Assembly (NCBI RefSeq): GCF_021728395.1
Contig: NZ_JAKKCM010000017.1
Location: 1 to 64,000 of the forward strand
Length of the DNA stretch: 64,000 bases
Origin: Vibrio sp. J1-1
Lineage (GTDB): Bacteria; Pseudomonadota; Gammaproteobacteria; Enterobacterales; Vibrionaceae
Direction: 5' to 3'
In this document: positions 1-10,337 of the stretch, piece after piece
Numbering within the stretch: the first letter of the stretch is position 1
How the letters are laid out: the number at the start of each line of letters is the position of its first letter
The notes under the pieces: model-generated
Seen by the model: only the letters and a program-made list of their open reading frames with translations
Told to the model about the DNA's origin: nothing
The model's database searches: none
Program-made: the position numbers and the translations under genes

Positions 1-111
1 CAGGTTTTTTTTGATTTATTTATCGTTTGAGTGTTTTTTATTCTAAAAGGCGAGTTTTTACTACTCTTCTACCCCTAGATACCCTTTAATCGCCCACAAT
101 AAGGAGAAAAG
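1..111. other. AT-rich leader region upstream of yrdA
   Basis: The first 111 bases hold no convincing ORF. The stretch is AT-rich with several T runs (for example around 5-12 and 35-40) and ends in a good ribosome binding site, AAGGAG, about 6 bases before the ATG at 112. It probably carries the yrdA promoter, but no clear -35/-10 pair can be named, and the left side of the region is cut by the window edge. Confidence 0.5.
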
Positions 112-660
112 ATGAGTTCAATAAGAAGTTATAAAGGTATGAAGCCTCAGCTTGGTGAGCGAGTTTACGTCGATTCAACATCTGTTTTAGTCGGAGACAT
201 CATCATTGGGCACGACTCTAGCGTTTGGCCATTGGTTGCTGCGCGCGGAGATGTCAATCATATCCACATCGGTGAGCGAACAAATATCCAAGATGGTAGC
301 GTGCTGCACGTTACACACAAAAATCAGGAAAACCCAAACGGCTATCCTTTGATTATTGGTAATGATGTCACTGTAGGTCACAAAGTCATGCTGCATGGAT
401 GTGAGATTCACGATCGCGTATTGGTGGGAATGGGAGCAATAGTTCTTGATGGCGCGATAATTCAATCTGAAGTGATGATTGGCGCTGGCAGCTTGGTACC
501 ACCAGGGAAAGTATTAGAAAGCGGTTATCTCTATGTTGGCAGCCCGGTAAAACAAGCACGCCCTCTGTCAGAAAAAGAGCGCGCCTTTTTACAAAAGTCT
601 TCAGATAACTACGTACAGAACAAAAACGACTACTTAAATGAAGTCGAAATCATTCGTTAG
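112..660 (+). CDS. yrdA: Gamma-class carbonic anhydrase-like protein YrdA
   Basis: A 182-residue protein made almost wholly of left-handed beta-helix hexapeptide repeats, as in the gamma carbonic anhydrase / YrdA family. The family forms trimers with a metal at the subunit interface. The expected histidine ligands are visible: the LHVTH segment (H66/H69), then GH at 90 and LH at 95 in the VTVGHKVMLHGC motif. The conserved RGDVN (45-49) and NIQDGS segments are also present. Many YrdA proteins have weak or no measured anhydrase activity, so the enzyme role is inferred. The gene stands alone on the plus strand and is convergent with yrdB-aroE. The start has an AAGGAG site upstream. Confidence 0.93.
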   Translation: MSSIRSYKGMKPQLGERVYVDSTSVLVGDIIIGHDSSVWPLVAARGDVNHIHIGERTNIQDGSVLHVTHKNQENPNGYPLIIGNDVTVGHKVMLHGCEIHDRVLVGMGAIVLDGAIIQSEVMIGAGSLVPPGKVLESGYLYVGSPVKQARPLSEKERAFLQKSSDNYVQNKNDYLNEVEIIR

Positions 661-676
661 TGATTCGATAACCTAA

Positions 677-940
677 TCATTCAATAACAATGTGGCCTTC
701 TTCATCGAAGGCTTCATCTTCTATGAGTTCTTCGGCAATTTCCTCCAGGTCAAACCGTAAGGCTATAAATGCCTCTACCGCTTGTTGTTCACCTTCTACG
801 TCCGAACCGCTCATTTTTGCTAACTTCTGCTTTGTTACATAGCATTCGATCAGTGCGCCTGACTGCTGCGCAGGAAAGTTGACTGATTGTAATGACTCAT
901 TCCAGGACTGGATATCTGGAAATAAAATGGACTGATTCAT
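677..940 (-). CDS. yrdB: DUF1488 family protein YrdB
   Basis: A small acidic protein of 87 residues of the DUF1488/YrdB family. Its function is unknown. The visible features are an N-terminal MNQSILFPD segment typical of the family, a central conserved region, and a very acidic C-terminus rich in Glu and Asp from about residue 64. It lies 3 bases downstream of aroE on the same strand, the arrangement also known from enterobacteria, so the two are probably co-transcribed. It contains no enzyme motif. Confidence 0.85.
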   Translation of the reverse strand: MNQSILFPDIQSWNESLQSVNFPAQQSGALIECYVTKQKLAKMSGSDVEGEQQAVEAFIALRFDLEEIAEELIEDEAFDEEGHIVIE

Positions 941-943
941 CGA

Positions 944-1777
944 TTACTGACCTTCAAGGTTTTTTCTAAGCTCACGTAAAATCTGTTTGGCGCTAGGACG
1001 CAAGCCTCGCCATAACATAAAGCTTTCAGACGCTTGACCTACCAACATTCCCAGTCCGTCGTAGGAATGAACAGCACCATGCTCTTTAGCCCATTGGTTA
1101 AACTTAGTATCACCGCAGCCATACATCATGTCATAACTAGTACTGTTAGGCGCAAATATTGCTGACGATATTTCAGGAAGTGCTCCACTCAGCGAGGCAG
1201 AAGTTGAGTTGATAATGACATCGTATTCTTGAGTCACTCTATTCATCTCTTTCGCAGTCACTGGTCCATAAGCCGAAAACAACTCCGCCAATTCTTCAGC
1301 TTTAGAAAATGTACGGTTGGTAATAGTCAAAGAAGCAGGTTTTTGATCGAGTAACGGAAGGATTACGCCACGAGAAGCGCCACCGGCTCCGATGATAAGG
1401 ATACGAGCGCCTTCTAAAACCACTTGATGCTGAAGTAAATCTTGTACTAGACCGGCACCGTCCGTGTTGTCACCGATGATATCACCATCATCAAGCTTCT
1501 TAAGTGTATTTACTGCTCCGGCAAGCTGGGCACGCTCAGTCAAACGAGTAGCAAATTGATACGCCTGCTCTTTAAAAGGCAAAGTAACATTACATCCTTT
1601 GCCACCTTCAGCAAAAAACTCGTTCACGGCGTCAATAAACCCGTCAACTGGGGCGCTTTCGGCTGTGTAAGTCAGTGATTGATTCGTTTGGCGAGCAAAG
1701 AGTGTGTGAATAAATGGCGACTTACTGTGCCCGATGGGATTACCAAACACGGCATAGCGATCAACTTGCTGAGTCAT
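944..1777 (-). CDS. aroE: Shikimate dehydrogenase (NADP+)
   Basis: AroE reduces 3-dehydroshikimate to shikimate with NADPH, the fourth step of the chorismate pathway in the cytosol. The 277-residue length is normal. Substrate-binding and catalytic motifs are present: [10 protein letters not shown] (12-21), NVTLPFK with the catalytic Lys at 69, and NTDG with Asp106. The dinucleotide fold shows GAGGASRG (130-137), and NRT at 154-156 is the usual NADP-selecting segment. The downstream neighbour yrdB follows after 3 bases. A terminator of the upstream hemF gene sits in between, so aroE probably has its own promoter. Confidence 0.97.
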   Translation of the reverse strand: MTQQVDRYAVFGNPIGHSKSPFIHTLFARQTNQSLTYTAESAPVDGFIDAVNEFFAEGGKGCNVTLPFKEQAYQFATRLTERAQLAGAVNTLKKLDDGDIIGDNTDGAGLVQDLLQHQVVLEGARILIIGAGGASRGVILPLLDQKPASLTITNRTFSKAEELAELFSAYGPVTAKEMNRVTQEYDVIINSTSASLSGALPEISSAIFAPNSTSYDMMYGCGDTKFNQWAKEHGAVHSYDGLGMLVGQASESFMLWRGLRPSAKQILRELRKNLEGQ

Positions 1778-1810
1778 TTCCTTACCTTTATTCCTTACCT
1801 TAATATAGAG

Positions 1811-1842
1811 AAAAACAGGGCCATCTGATTACAGATGACCCT
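1811..1842 (-). terminator. Terminator of hemF
   Basis: Read on the minus strand, a near-perfect 11-bp stem (AGGGTCATCTG / CAGATGGCCCT, one G-U pair) with the loop TAAT is followed by GTTTTT. It lies about 40 bases after the hemF stop codon and before aroE, so it should separate the two transcripts. Confidence 0.8.
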
Positions 1843-1879
1843 ATCACTATCTTTCTATATAGAAAAGGAGATTCCGCGC

Positions 1880-2800
<921 letters not shown>

Positions 2801-2845
2801 TTATTACCTATTATCTGGTACCTATTTGAAGGCTGGTAGGCAGGT

Positions 2846-3403
2846 TTAGCCCTGTCTTAATATTTGCGAGGTTTTGGCGTCACGAATTTCACTTGGCTTA
2901 TCACGACCACTGGTTTCACCGCGAAGAATAGCCACCAGCTGATCACCCAACTGTAGCTCTACTTCTTCCGTCGTCATGCACGGCGGCAAGCCTGAAAGGT
3001 TCGCGCTGGTAGAGGTTAACGGCTTTCCAAATGCATTACACATCTTTTGCACCAAAGGATGATCCGTTACACGAACTGCAATTGAATCAAACTGCCCTGA
3101 AACCCAATTAGATACTTTATCGCTCGCTGGCATGATCCAAGTGTATGGGCCAGGCCAAGTTGCATGAACGTTATCTAACTGCTCTTGAGTCAGCTGAGAT
3201 TCGTCGATATAAGGTAATAACTGCTCGTAGCTGGCGGCGATAAGGATAAGTCCCTTCTCCACCGGACGCTGCTTCAGTTCCAGCAATTTTTGGATTGCTT
3301 CTGGGTTATCTGGATCACACCCAACACCAAAAACACCTTCTGTTGGATAGGCAATCACTTCGCCTTGCTGTAGTGCATTGAGCACCTGTTCAAAGTTATC
3401 CAC
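2846..3403 (-). CDS. tsaC: Threonylcarbamoyl-AMP synthase TsaC
   Basis: TsaC (YrdC/RimN) makes threonylcarbamoyl-AMP from threonine, bicarbonate and ATP, the first step of the t6A37 tRNA modification. The protein has 185 residues and covers the single YrdC domain only, without the extra Sua5 domain. Visible family motifs are [14 protein letters not shown] (18-31), [10 protein letters not shown] near 45-54, PGPYTWIMP, and the STSANLSG segment near 132. The start is a GTG codon (reading GTG GAT AAC). It probably shares a transcript with hemF downstream. Confidence 0.95.
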   Translation of the reverse strand: MDNFEQVLNALQQGEVIAYPTEGVFGVGCDPDNPEAIQKLLELKQRPVEKGLILIAASYEQLLPYIDESQLTQEQLDNVHATWPGPYTWIMPASDKVSNWVSGQFDSIAVRVTDHPLVQKMCNAFGKPLTSTSANLSGLPPCMTTEEVELQLGDQLVAILRGETSGRDKPSEIRDAKTSQILRQG

Positions 3404-3520
3404 CGATTACTTCCTGATTGTCTGACAGTATTATTTTCTCTGTACCTAAGTGTACAAAGATTCATTCTCAGAGACTAAAGCAATTTTTTTATAAAATGTA
3501 TCAATAGCATTCACCAAGGC

Positions 3521-3558
3521 GCGCAAACGTTTGCTTGAGATAAAAATCCCCGTATAAT
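3521..3558 (+). promoter_or_regulatory. PurR operator and purEK promoter
   Basis: GCGCAAACGTTTGCTT at 3521-3536 matches the PurR box (consensus ACGCAAACGTTTTCGT) closely, with a perfect central GCAAACGTTTGC palindrome. A perfect -10 hexamer, TATAAT, lies at 3553-3558, and a weak -35 (TTGCTT, 3531-3536) overlaps the operator with a 16-base spacer. PurR with hypoxanthine or guanine bound would block this promoter, which fits the purE and purK genes that follow. Confidence 0.88.
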
Positions 3559-3608
3559 GCGCACAAATTTATCAGCTCACCTAATTTTGCAGCTTGAAGG
3601 AGTTTGAG

Positions 3609-4094
3609 ATGAAAGTCGGTATCATCATGGGTTCTAAATCAGATTGGCCAACCATGAAACTAGCAGCGGACATGCTGGATCAATTTGGCGTGTCTTACGA
3701 AACAAAAGTGGTGTCAGCTCACCGTACTCCTCAACTATTGGCTGATTACGCAAGCAGTGCGAAAGAGCGCGGCATCAAAGTAATCATCGCAGGTGCGGGC
3801 GGCGCTGCTCACCTACCAGGTATGGCTGCGGCATTCACCAGCTTGCCAGTACTTGGCGTTCCTGTTCAGTCACGAGCACTGAAAGGAATTGACTCTCTAC
3901 TGTCTATTGTACAAATGCCAAAAGGTATCGCAGTCGGTACGTTAGCGATTGGTGAAGCAGGTGCAGCAAACGCTGGAATCCTAGCAGCACAGATTCTGGG
4001 TACTCACGATGAAATCATCATGGCGAAAGTGGAAGCATTCCGCAACGAGCAGACGGAAACGGTACTTGCTAACCCAAACCCAGCTGAGGATTAA
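3609..4094 (+). CDS. purE: N5-carboxyaminoimidazole ribonucleotide mutase
   Basis: PurE moves the carboxyl group of N5-CAIR to give CAIR in de novo purine synthesis, working with PurK. The protein has 161 residues. It shows the N-terminal [10 protein letters not shown] motif, the SAHRTP catalytic histidine loop, and [11 protein letters not shown] for phosphate binding. The ATG at 3609 was chosen over an in-frame TTG at 3594 because GAAGGAG sits 6-8 bases before the ATG and the protein then starts [10 protein letters not shown] as expected. It is the first gene of the purEK operon behind the PurR box; purK begins 4 bases after the stop. Confidence 0.97.
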   Translation: MKVGIIMGSKSDWPTMKLAADMLDQFGVSYETKVVSAHRTPQLLADYASSAKERGIKVIIAGAGGAAHLPGMAAAFTSLPVLGVPVQSRALKGIDSLLSIVQMPKGIAVGTLAIGEAGAANAGILAAQILGTHDEIIMAKVEAFRNEQTETVLANPNPAED

Positions 4095-4098
4095 TCGG

Positions 4099-5232
4099 AT
4101 GCACGTACTGGTTCTAGGAGCTGGTCAGTTGGCTCGTATGATGTCTCTGGCTGGTGCGCCACTGAATATTCAAATCTCTGCTTACGATGTGGGTAGCGGC
4201 GATATCGTTCACCCTCTTACTCAACATGTGCTTGGTCATGGTCTGGAAAATGCCATTGAGCAAGTCGATGTCATCACAGCAGAATTCGAACATATCCCTC
4301 ATGATGTGCTCGACATCTGTGAAGAGAGTGGAAAGTTCCTTCCGAGTACAGAAGCGATCAAGGCAGGCGGTGACCGTCGTCTTGAAAAAGCCCTACTCGA
4401 TAAAGCTGGCGTGCGTAATGCGAAATACTACGTGATTGAAACACGTGAAGATTTTGACCGTGCGATTGAACACGTTGGTATGCCGATGGTACTTAAAAGT
4501 GCATTAGGCGGTTACGATGGTAAGGGTCAATGGCGCTTGAAAGAAGCTTCTCAGGTAGACGCTATCTGGGTGGAAATGGCCGAGTGCATCGCAGCAACAC
4601 CAACCCAAGCTATAGTAGCTGAAGAGTTTGTTCCATTTAACTGTGAAGTATCTTTAGTTGGTGCTCGTGGTAAAGATGGCAGCGTTGAAGTTTATCCACT
4701 GGCAGAGAACGTGCACACTGATGGTGTACTGAGCCTTTCTACCGCCATTGATGAACCTGAACTTCAAACGCAAGCCAAGCAGATGTTTACTGCGGTTGCA
4801 GACAGCCTAGATTATGTTGGTGTATTGGCTTTAGAATTCTTCAATGTTGATGGCTCTTTATTAGTGAATGAAATCGCTCCACGTGTTCATAACTCAGGTC
4901 ACTGGACACAGCAAGGTGCGGAAACCTGTCAGTTTGAAAACCATTTGCGTGCGGTTTGTGGTATGCCGCTGGGCAGCACGAAACTGGTTCGTGAAACTTC
5001 AATGATTAATATTCTCGGTGAAGACACGTTACCAGAAGCGCTATTAGCGATGGATGGTTGCCATATTCACTGGTATGGCAAAGAGAAACGTGCAGGACGT
5101 AAAATGGGCCACATTAATGTGTGTGGAGACTACCCTGGCGAACTGCATCGCAGAGTATGTGCATTAGCTAATGTACTGGATGCACAAGCGTTTCCTGCCG
5201 TGCATGACTTTGCCAAGCAATCTCAGCGTTAG
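4099..5232 (+). CDS. purK: N5-carboxyaminoimidazole ribonucleotide synthase
   Basis: PurK carboxylates AIR to N5-CAIR using ATP and bicarbonate. The 377-residue protein has the ATP-grasp layout: an N-terminal Rossmann-like part ([12 protein letters not shown]), the ATP-grasp region with [11 protein letters not shown], and [13 protein letters not shown] near the Mg/ATP site. The open frame extends upstream into purE, but the ATG at 4099, just after the purE stop, gives the usual N-terminus. It is followed by a strong bidirectional terminator. Confidence 0.97.
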   Translation: MHVLVLGAGQLARMMSLAGAPLNIQISAYDVGSGDIVHPLTQHVLGHGLENAIEQVDVITAEFEHIPHDVLDICEESGKFLPSTEAIKAGGDRRLEKALLDKAGVRNAKYYVIETREDFDRAIEHVGMPMVLKSALGGYDGKGQWRLKEASQVDAIWVEMAECIAATPTQAIVAEEFVPFNCEVSLVGARGKDGSVEVYPLAENVHTDGVLSLSTAIDEPELQTQAKQMFTAVADSLDYVGVLALEFFNVDGSLLVNEIAPRVHNSGHWTQQGAETCQFENHLRAVCGMPLGSTKLVRETSMINILGEDTLPEALLAMDGCHIHWYGKEKRAGRKMGHINVCGDYPGELHRRVCALANVLDAQAFPAVHDFAKQSQR

Positions 5233-5251
5233 AATCCAGCAGAAAAACAAC

Positions 5252-5278
5252 AAAGGGTCGCATTATGCGACCCTTTTT
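5252..5278. terminator. Bidirectional terminator between purK and the zinc-ribbon gene
   Basis: AAAGGGTCGC and GCGACCCTTT pair as a 10-bp stem around the loop ATTAT, with T5 after it on the plus strand and a T-rich stretch on the minus strand. It lies between two convergent genes, so it probably ends both transcripts. Confidence 0.85.
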
Positions 5279-5293
5279 AATTTGTAGTTCTGT

Positions 5294-5863
5294 TTACTGA
5301 GCTTGCGTATGCTGACACTTGCGGTTGGCACACTGCAACTTAACCCCACTGGCGAGCTTCTTTTCAACCAGTAAAGTAAAGCCGCACTCTTCACAGCGGC
5401 CTTTGACCGGTGGCAGGTTCACGGCAAACTTACATTTCGGGTAGTTATCACACGCATAAAATGTTTTACCGAAGCGTGTCTTACGCTCGACTAAATGGCC
5501 TTTGCCACACTCAGGACAAGCATGCTGCTCTTGTGGTTGCTTTTCCGGCTCTGGCTGGTTAATAGACTCAATATGATGACAAGCCGGATAATGGCTGCAT
5601 CCGACAAACATACCATAACGTCCCTGGCGCAATACCAGCTCATTACCACAGTCAGGACAAGGCACGCCAAGCTCTTTGACGATGTGTCCATCATTACTGT
5701 GCAGCGCTTTGATGTAATCACAGCTTGGATACTGACTACAACCGAGAAAGGGGCCGTGTTTACCGTGTTTAAGGATCAGCTCAGCGCCGCACTTTGGACA
5801 CGGCTCATGTTCGAGCGCATGTTCATGGGCAGAGAAAAGGCTGTTGTCGATTTTACTACTCAT
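5294..5863 (-). CDS. Topoisomerase-type C4 zinc-ribbon protein (YrdD-like)
   Basis: A 189-residue protein built of four consecutive Cys4 zinc ribbons like those in the C-terminus of DNA topoisomerase I. The ribbons begin CPKCGAEL (about 22), CPDCGNEL (about 69), CPECGKGH (about 116) and CEECGFTL (about 156), each with a second Cys pair about 20 residues later. There is no topoisomerase catalytic domain, so it cannot cut DNA alone; a nucleic-acid binding role is inferred. It corresponds to YrdD of enterobacteria, and its position upstream of purEK and downstream of smg is conserved. It may belong to the lysM-dprA-smg transcript, though a large inverted repeat separates it from smg. Confidence 0.88.
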   Translation of the reverse strand: MSSKIDNSLFSAHEHALEHEPCPKCGAELILKHGKHGPFLGCSQYPSCDYIKALHSNDGHIVKELGVPCPDCGNELVLRQGRYGMFVGCSHYPACHHIESINQPEPEKQPQEQHACPECGKGHLVERKTRFGKTFYACDNYPKCKFAVNLPPVKGRCEECGFTLLVEKKLASGVKLQCANRKCQHTQAQ

Positions 5864-5895
5864 ACTTACCGTTTACTTGAAACATATACCAAATA

Positions 5896-5935
5896 GGTAG
5901 GTTCGAGTTCACATCCAACGGAACTCGAACTTACC
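5896..5935. repeat. Long inverted repeat between smg and the zinc-ribbon gene
   Basis: GTTCGAGTTC (about 5901-5910) and GAACTCGAAC (5921-5930) are perfect complements, and the stem extends outward with GGTA / TACC. The loop is about 10 bases. There is no T tract on either side, so it is not a standard intrinsic terminator. It could be an RNA processing or stabilising hairpin between the smg and zinc-ribbon cistrons. Confidence 0.65.
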
Positions 5936-5945
5936 GGGATTAGGC

Positions 5946-6425
5946 TTAGTGAAGGATCCCTTGTTCCTTGGTATATAACAACTCTTCCATCAGCGTATAA
6001 GCGTTTTCATTACCCGGTACATTAAACAGCACCATCAGAATGATCCATTTGAGGTCTTCAAGCTCAAATTCGTTGGTTTCCAGCCCCATCACTCGATCAA
6101 TCACCATCTCACGAGTCTCTGTAGTCAGGACATTAATTTGCTCAAGGAATAACAAAAAGCCTCGGCATTCGAGATCCAAACGCTGCATCTCTTTCGATGT
6201 GTAGATACGAGTCGACGACGATGCACTACAAGCCGATATCGCAGAAGATGTTTCACTTTGCTGCAGTGCGGCAAGCTCTTCTAACCAGACAAGGGCTTTG
6301 TAGATATCTTTTTGTTGGAAGCCTGCACGAAGCAACTCATCTTCCAACTCGTCTTGTTCGACCTGTAACTCTGCATCGCTATGGATGTAGGTTTCGAATA
6401 GATACATCAGTATATCCATCATCAT
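5946..6425 (-). CDS. smg: Smg family protein (DUF494)
   Basis: A 159-residue protein of the Smg/DUF494 family, whose function is not established. It starts [17 protein letters not shown], the usual family N-terminus, and is mostly helical and acidic. Three ATG codons follow one another. A strong ribosome site, GGGGAGGGG, lies 6 bases before the first, which decides for 6425. It begins 2 bases after the dprA stop, so translation is probably coupled with dprA; the same dprA-smg pairing is known in enterobacteria. Confidence 0.92.
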   Translation of the reverse strand: MMMDILMYLFETYIHSDAELQVEQDELEDELLRAGFQQKDIYKALVWLEELAALQQSETSSAISACSASSSTRIYTSKEMQRLDLECRGFLLFLEQINVLTTETREMVIDRVMGLETNEFELEDLKWIILMVLFNVPGNENAYTLMEELLYTKEQGILH

Positions 6426-6427
6426 AG

Positions 6428-7537
6428 CTAGCCCCTCCCCTTTCGAATATAGCCACCTGAAACTGCAACAACATGCCCTGAGAGCTCAAGCTCTAAGAGC
6501 TGCATCATGACTTCCTGGACAGGTATATTGGTCCTGTTTGCAAGAATATCAACCGGTGTAGCTTCATTTCCTACGTTAGCTAACAGCAGAGGAAATGGCA
6601 ATTCTTCTTCATCATTTAACGCAGAAAATAAATCTCTGCTCTGATTAACAGACCAGTCAAGTAATGATTGTATTTCATCGAGCACATCTTTAGTCTTTTC
6701 TACGAGGCAAGCACCATTACGAATCAAATGATTCCCACCACAGGCATTCTTCGCATTAATAGAAGCAGGCAAAGCAAACACTTCTCGTCCTTGCTCAAGC
6801 GCATAACGCGCCGTAATCAGAGAACCGCTTTTCTCTGCCGCTTCGACAACTAACACCCCCAGAGACAACCCACTAATAATTCGGTTGCGACGTGGAAAGT
6901 GCTCCGCTCTCGGCTTTGCATTGGGACGAAATTCTGAAATCAGTGCACCATTCTCTGTGACCCGATGTGCAAGTCCACGATGTCGGGCTGGATATATATG
7001 TGCCAAGCCGGAGCCAAGCACTGCAATTGTCTTACCACCCGCTTGTAGCGCACCATCATGTGCATGGCCATCAATTCCCAATGCTAATCCACTGGTCACA
7101 ACGAGATCATTACCAACGAAGTCTGCAGCAAAGTGTCGAGCATACTGTAATCCGTCAACACTGGCATTACGACTTCCTACCATGGCAATCTGAGGCTGAG
7201 ATAAACACGCAGGATCTCCTTCAACAAACAGCAAGGGTGGCGGTGCGCCAATCTGTTTTAGCAGTGGAGGATAAAGCGGATCATCTAAGGTCAAAATATG
7301 GTGATTCGAAGCGAGCGCTTTCCAGGCAAGACAAGCTTCAACCTCTTTATCGACCGACGTCCAAGCCTGAAGTTGCTTTTGACTTAAACCAAGGCGCTGT
7401 AGGTATTCATGAGAGGAGTTGATGATGTTTCGAGGAGTATCTTTAGCAAGTAACTGATTCAGTTTGACCCCACCTATGCCTGGCAAGCAACTCAGCTTTA
7501 GCCAGGCAACGAGGTCATTATCATTGAGTTGTTTCAT
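6428..7537 (-). CDS. dprA: DNA-processing protein DprA
   Basis: DprA binds incoming single-stranded DNA during natural transformation and loads RecA on it. The 369-residue protein has an N-terminal helical (SAM/HhH-like) part, LPGIGGVKL at 18-26, then the extended Rossmann fold with MVGSRNAS (119-126), [12 protein letters not shown] (149-160), [11 protein letters not shown] and the [12 protein letters not shown] segment, and a C-terminal winged-helix domain. Its start overlaps the end of the lysM gene by 17 bases, so the two are translationally coupled. ComM, another transformation protein, is also in this window. Confidence 0.96.
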   Translation of the reverse strand: MKQLNDNDLVAWLKLSCLPGIGGVKLNQLLAKDTPRNIINSSHEYLQRLGLSQKQLQAWTSVDKEVEACLAWKALASNHHILTLDDPLYPPLLKQIGAPPPLLFVEGDPACLSQPQIAMVGSRNASVDGLQYARHFAADFVGNDLVVTSGLALGIDGHAHDGALQAGGKTIAVLGSGLAHIYPARHRGLAHRVTENGALISEFRPNAKPRAEHFPRRNRIISGLSLGVLVVEAAEKSGSLITARYALEQGREVFALPASINAKNACGGNHLIRNGACLVEKTKDVLDEIQSLLDWSVNQSRDLFSALNDEEELPFPLLLANVGNEATPVDILANRTNIPVQEVMMQLLELELSGHVVAVSGGYIRKGRG

Positions 7538-8615
7538 CTAAGGCAGGCACTTCAGAAAGAGGCGAAACGACCGTTACCTCATTATTGATCGGTTTAGTAC
7601 TCTTAGTGATCAAAGCTAAGCTGAAGTATTCATAAGGACGAATCACCAACAACTCACCGACTTTACTTTGTGGCAGGGTAATAGCCTTATCGAATAAACC
7701 CACCTCTTTTTTGAAACCATCACCATCTTGATAGACCGGATAAGCATTTTCTTTAAGATCAAAAACGCTGCCTTGTTTCAGCTTATCCGCTGTTCCTTTA
7801 TCAATCACCACAACCTGATTGGTTGAACTGAAGCGGATACCTTCGATATTTCCCAACAGCTTTGCTGAGCTGCCTTGTGGCGCAGGAAGTGGGTAGAACG
7901 TCGTTGAAAGCTCCCTGCTCTCTATCATCTGGCTTGGTAAGGCGATGTCGTTACGAAGAACTTCCTGCAACTGAGCGGTGATTTTTAATCCTGAAAACTC
8001 TTCATACGCCTCCACTAAATCCCCTTTTGCTATCAAGCGTAATGCGGTAATTTCCTTTGAGAGTTCATCACGAGAGAAGGTCTCGACAGGACGGTAAACT
8101 GCCCATTTAGTCGCTGTTTGCTCACCGCTGATATACAGCACATCTTCTGTGGTCAGATACTGACTGCCTTTGGCGCTGCCAATCACTTTGGCTGCATTGT
8201 CGAGCGTCTCTGCATCTACCAATCGGTCAGAACTGAGATAAGGCATCACTAAGCCTTCCGCAACCGTCGGCACAGGCTTCTTTTCGGTAATGCGAGCCTG
8301 TGGACTCAGTTTTTTTACTGGCTTTAGGCTCAGAACTGGTTGACCGTTAATCCAAACCAGGGACAACTTATCACCGGGATAAATCAAATGTGGATTATCT
8401 ATCTCTGGGTTTATTTGCCATAAGCGAGGCCACAGCCAAGGACTCTCCAAATACATCGCCGAAATGTCCCATAGGGTATCGCCTTTCACGACCACATAGG
8501 TTTGTGGAGCATCAGGTTTGACTGCGAGTGGTTTAGAGTCCGCATTTGCTGCTGCAGTGAAGGAGAATAATAACGGCAACATCATGCTGGAAACGTTGCG
8601 GAAAATGCGATTCAT
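7521..8615 (-). CDS. Secreted LysM domain protein
   Basis: A 364-residue exported protein with one LysM module. The N-terminus ([25 protein letters not shown]) is a signal peptide. The LysM repeat follows directly ([13 protein letters not shown] through the [10 protein letters not shown] end, about 35-90 from this start), and it probably binds peptidoglycan in the periplasm. The remaining ~270 residues have no domain I recognise. An in-frame TTG and an ATG lie further upstream; the ATG at 8615 was chosen because GGATGAGGG precedes it and it gives the cleanest signal peptide. A LysM gene beside dprA and divergent from def is a usual arrangement in Vibrio and relatives. Confidence 0.88.
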   Translation of the reverse strand: MNRIFRNVSSMMLPLLFSFTAAANADSKPLAVKPDAPQTYVVVKGDTLWDISAMYLESPWLWPRLWQINPEIDNPHLIYPGDKLSLVWINGQPVLSLKPVKKLSPQARITEKKPVPTVAEGLVMPYLSSDRLVDAETLDNAAKVIGSAKGSQYLTTEDVLYISGEQTATKWAVYRPVETFSRDELSKEITALRLIAKGDLVEAYEEFSGLKITAQLQEVLRNDIALPSQMIESRELSTTFYPLPAPQGSSAKLLGNIEGIRFSSTNQVVVIDKGTADKLKQGSVFDLKENAYPVYQDGDGFKKEVGLFDKAITLPQSKVGELLVIRPYEYFSLALITKSTKPINNEVTVVSPLSEVPALDETTQ

Positions 8616-8753
8616 GACCCTCATCCTTGGTCTAATAAGCAATACTTGGTATGGAAATTAATGCAAGGATGCTGTCATTTAGGTCATAAAATGTCTAGAA
8701 TTGAGCCAACAAGGTTTGTGCTGTTTCGGCACAGTTCAATATTTCGAGTGAAT

Positions 8754-9272
8754 ATGTCTGTATTACAAGTATTAACATTTCCAGATGATCGCCTGCGCAC
8801 GGTCGCGAAGCCTGTTGAAGAGGTGACACCTGAAATTCAAAAAATCGTCGATGACATGATCGAAACCATGTACGACGAAGAAGGTATTGGTCTCGCTGCA
8901 ACGCAGGTGGATATCCATCAGCGTATCGTAGTGATTGATATTTCAGAAACTCGTGACGAGCCAATGGTGCTTATCAACCCTGAGATTCTGGAAAAGCGTG
9001 GCGAAGATGGCATTGAAGAAGGCTGTCTATCGGTACCGGGTGCTCGCGCATTGGTACCTCGTGCGGCTGAAGTTACCGTTAAAGCATTGGATCGCGACGG
9101 CAAAGAATTTACCTTTGACGCTGATGATCTGCTAGCGATTTGTGTTCAGCACGAACTGGATCACCTACAAGGTAAATTGTTTGTTGATTATCTATCGCCG
9201 CTAAAGCGCAAGCGCATTCAGGACAAATTAGCGAAGATCAAACGCTATAACGAGAAGCAGCTAAGCGCTTAA
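8754..9272 (+). CDS. def: Peptide deformylase
   Basis: Def removes the formyl group from the initiator methionine of new proteins. All three family motifs are present in this 172-residue protein: GIGLAATQ (44-51), EGCLS with metal ligand C91, and QHELDH with H133 and H137 as ligands and E134 as catalytic residue. The ATG at 8754 gives the usual start [15 protein letters not shown]; the open frame continues 36 codons upstream but the extra part has no family character. It heads the def-fmt-rsmB group. Fmt adds the formyl group that Def removes, so the pairing makes functional sense. Confidence 0.97.
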   Translation: MSVLQVLTFPDDRLRTVAKPVEEVTPEIQKIVDDMIETMYDEEGIGLAATQVDIHQRIVVIDISETRDEPMVLINPEILEKRGEDGIEEGCLSVPGARALVPRAAEVTVKALDRDGKEFTFDADDLLAICVQHELDHLQGKLFVDYLSPLKRKRIQDKLAKIKRYNEKQLSA

Positions 9273-9306
9273 TCACGAACGATACCATTTTAGAAGGAAG
9301 TCTACC

Positions 9307-10254
9307 TTGAGTCAGTCTTTACGTATTGTCTTTGCAGGTACTCCGGATTTCGCCGCCCGTCACTTGGCGGCGTTGTTGTCTTCGGAGCACGAAGTAATTG
9401 CCGTTTACACTCAACCAGACCGCCCTGCGGGTCGCGGTAAAAAGTTGACTGCAAGCCCGGTTAAAAATATCGCGCTGGAACACGACATCCCGGTTTATCA
9501 GCCTGAGAACTTCAAGTCAGATGAAGCGAAGCAAGAGCTGGCTGATCTGAACGCCGATATCATGATCGTTGTGGCTTATGGTCTTCTGCTACCACAGGCG
9601 GTATTAGACACGCCTAAGCTCGGTTGTATTAACGTTCACGGTTCTATCCTGCCTCGCTGGCGTGGTGCGGCACCAATCCAACGTTCAATCTGGGCTGGTG
9701 ATGCAGAAACTGGCGTAACCATCATGCAGATGGATATTGGCTTGGATACGGGTGATATGCTGAAAATCGCGACGCTACCAATCGAAGCGACAGATACCAG
9801 CGCGTCTATGTATGAAAAGCTGGCTGAGCTTGGTCCGCAAGCCCTGATCGATTGTCTGGCAGATATCGCTGCAGATAAAGCAGTGCCTGTTAAGCAAGAC
9901 GATGAGCTCGCAAACTACGCGAAAAAGCTCAGCAAAGAAGAAGCTCGCATCAACTGGAGCGACGATGCCGCGCACATCGAGCGTTGCGTACGCGCATTCA
10001 ACCCATGGCCAATGAGCCACTTTATCGCTGCCGAAAACAGCATCAAAGTATGGCAAAGCCGAGTAGCGGAACAAACCAGCGAGAAGCCAGCTGGCACGAT
10101 TGTGCAGGCAGACAAAACCGGTATCTATGTAGCGACAGGCAATGGCGTATTAGTTCTGGAGCAGTTGCAGGTTCCGGGTAAAAAAGCCATGTCAGTTCAA
10201 GATATTTTGAACTCGCGCGCATCTTGGTTTGAAGTCGGCACCCAGCTGATTTAA
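9307..10254 (+). CDS. fmt: Methionyl-tRNA formyltransferase
   Basis: Fmt formylates Met-tRNA(fMet) with 10-formyl-THF for translation initiation. It has 315 residues. The catalytic residues N109, H111 and D147 are seen in [18 protein letters not shown] and MDIGLDTGD, and the C-terminal OB-like domain is present. The start is a TTG codon at 9307 with a strong GAAGGAAG ribosome site 7-8 bases upstream; the next in-frame ATG is far inside the Rossmann domain, so TTG is well supported. It lies 34 bases after def. Confidence 0.97.
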   Translation: MSQSLRIVFAGTPDFAARHLAALLSSEHEVIAVYTQPDRPAGRGKKLTASPVKNIALEHDIPVYQPENFKSDEAKQELADLNADIMIVVAYGLLLPQAVLDTPKLGCINVHGSILPRWRGAAPIQRSIWAGDAETGVTIMQMDIGLDTGDMLKIATLPIEATDTSASMYEKLAELGPQALIDCLADIAADKAVPVKQDDELANYAKKLSKEEARINWSDDAAHIERCVRAFNPWPMSHFIAAENSIKVWQSRVAEQTSEKPAGTIVQADKTGIYVATGNGVLVLEQLQVPGKKAMSVQDILNSRASWFEVGTQLI

Positions 10255-10296
10255 GCCATACTAGGGTGAGTTATTCCCCCTAATAATACGAACTTT

Positions 10297-10325
10297 TAGA
10301 GGGCAGAGATGCCCTCCTTTACTTT
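10297..10325 (+). terminator. Possible terminator or attenuator between fmt and rsmB
   Basis: GAGGGC and GCCCTC form a 6-bp GC-rich stem (loop AGAGAT), followed by CTTTACTTT, an imperfect U tract. It may only reduce read-through into rsmB, which starts 13 bases later. Confidence 0.5.
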
Positions 10326-10337
10326 AAGGTACTCATC

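Noticed and set aside
4009-4098. Upstream extension of the purK frame into purE
   Set aside because: It overlaps the purE coding region in another frame; the ATG at 4099 gives the normal PurK N-terminus.
5899-5910. tRNA T-arm-like GGTTCGAGTTC
   Set aside because: It is one arm of an inverted repeat; no acceptor, D or anticodon arms surround it.
8646-8753. 36-codon N-terminal extension of peptide deformylase
   Set aside because: The extension has no family character and the ATG at 8754 gives the usual 172-residue enzyme.
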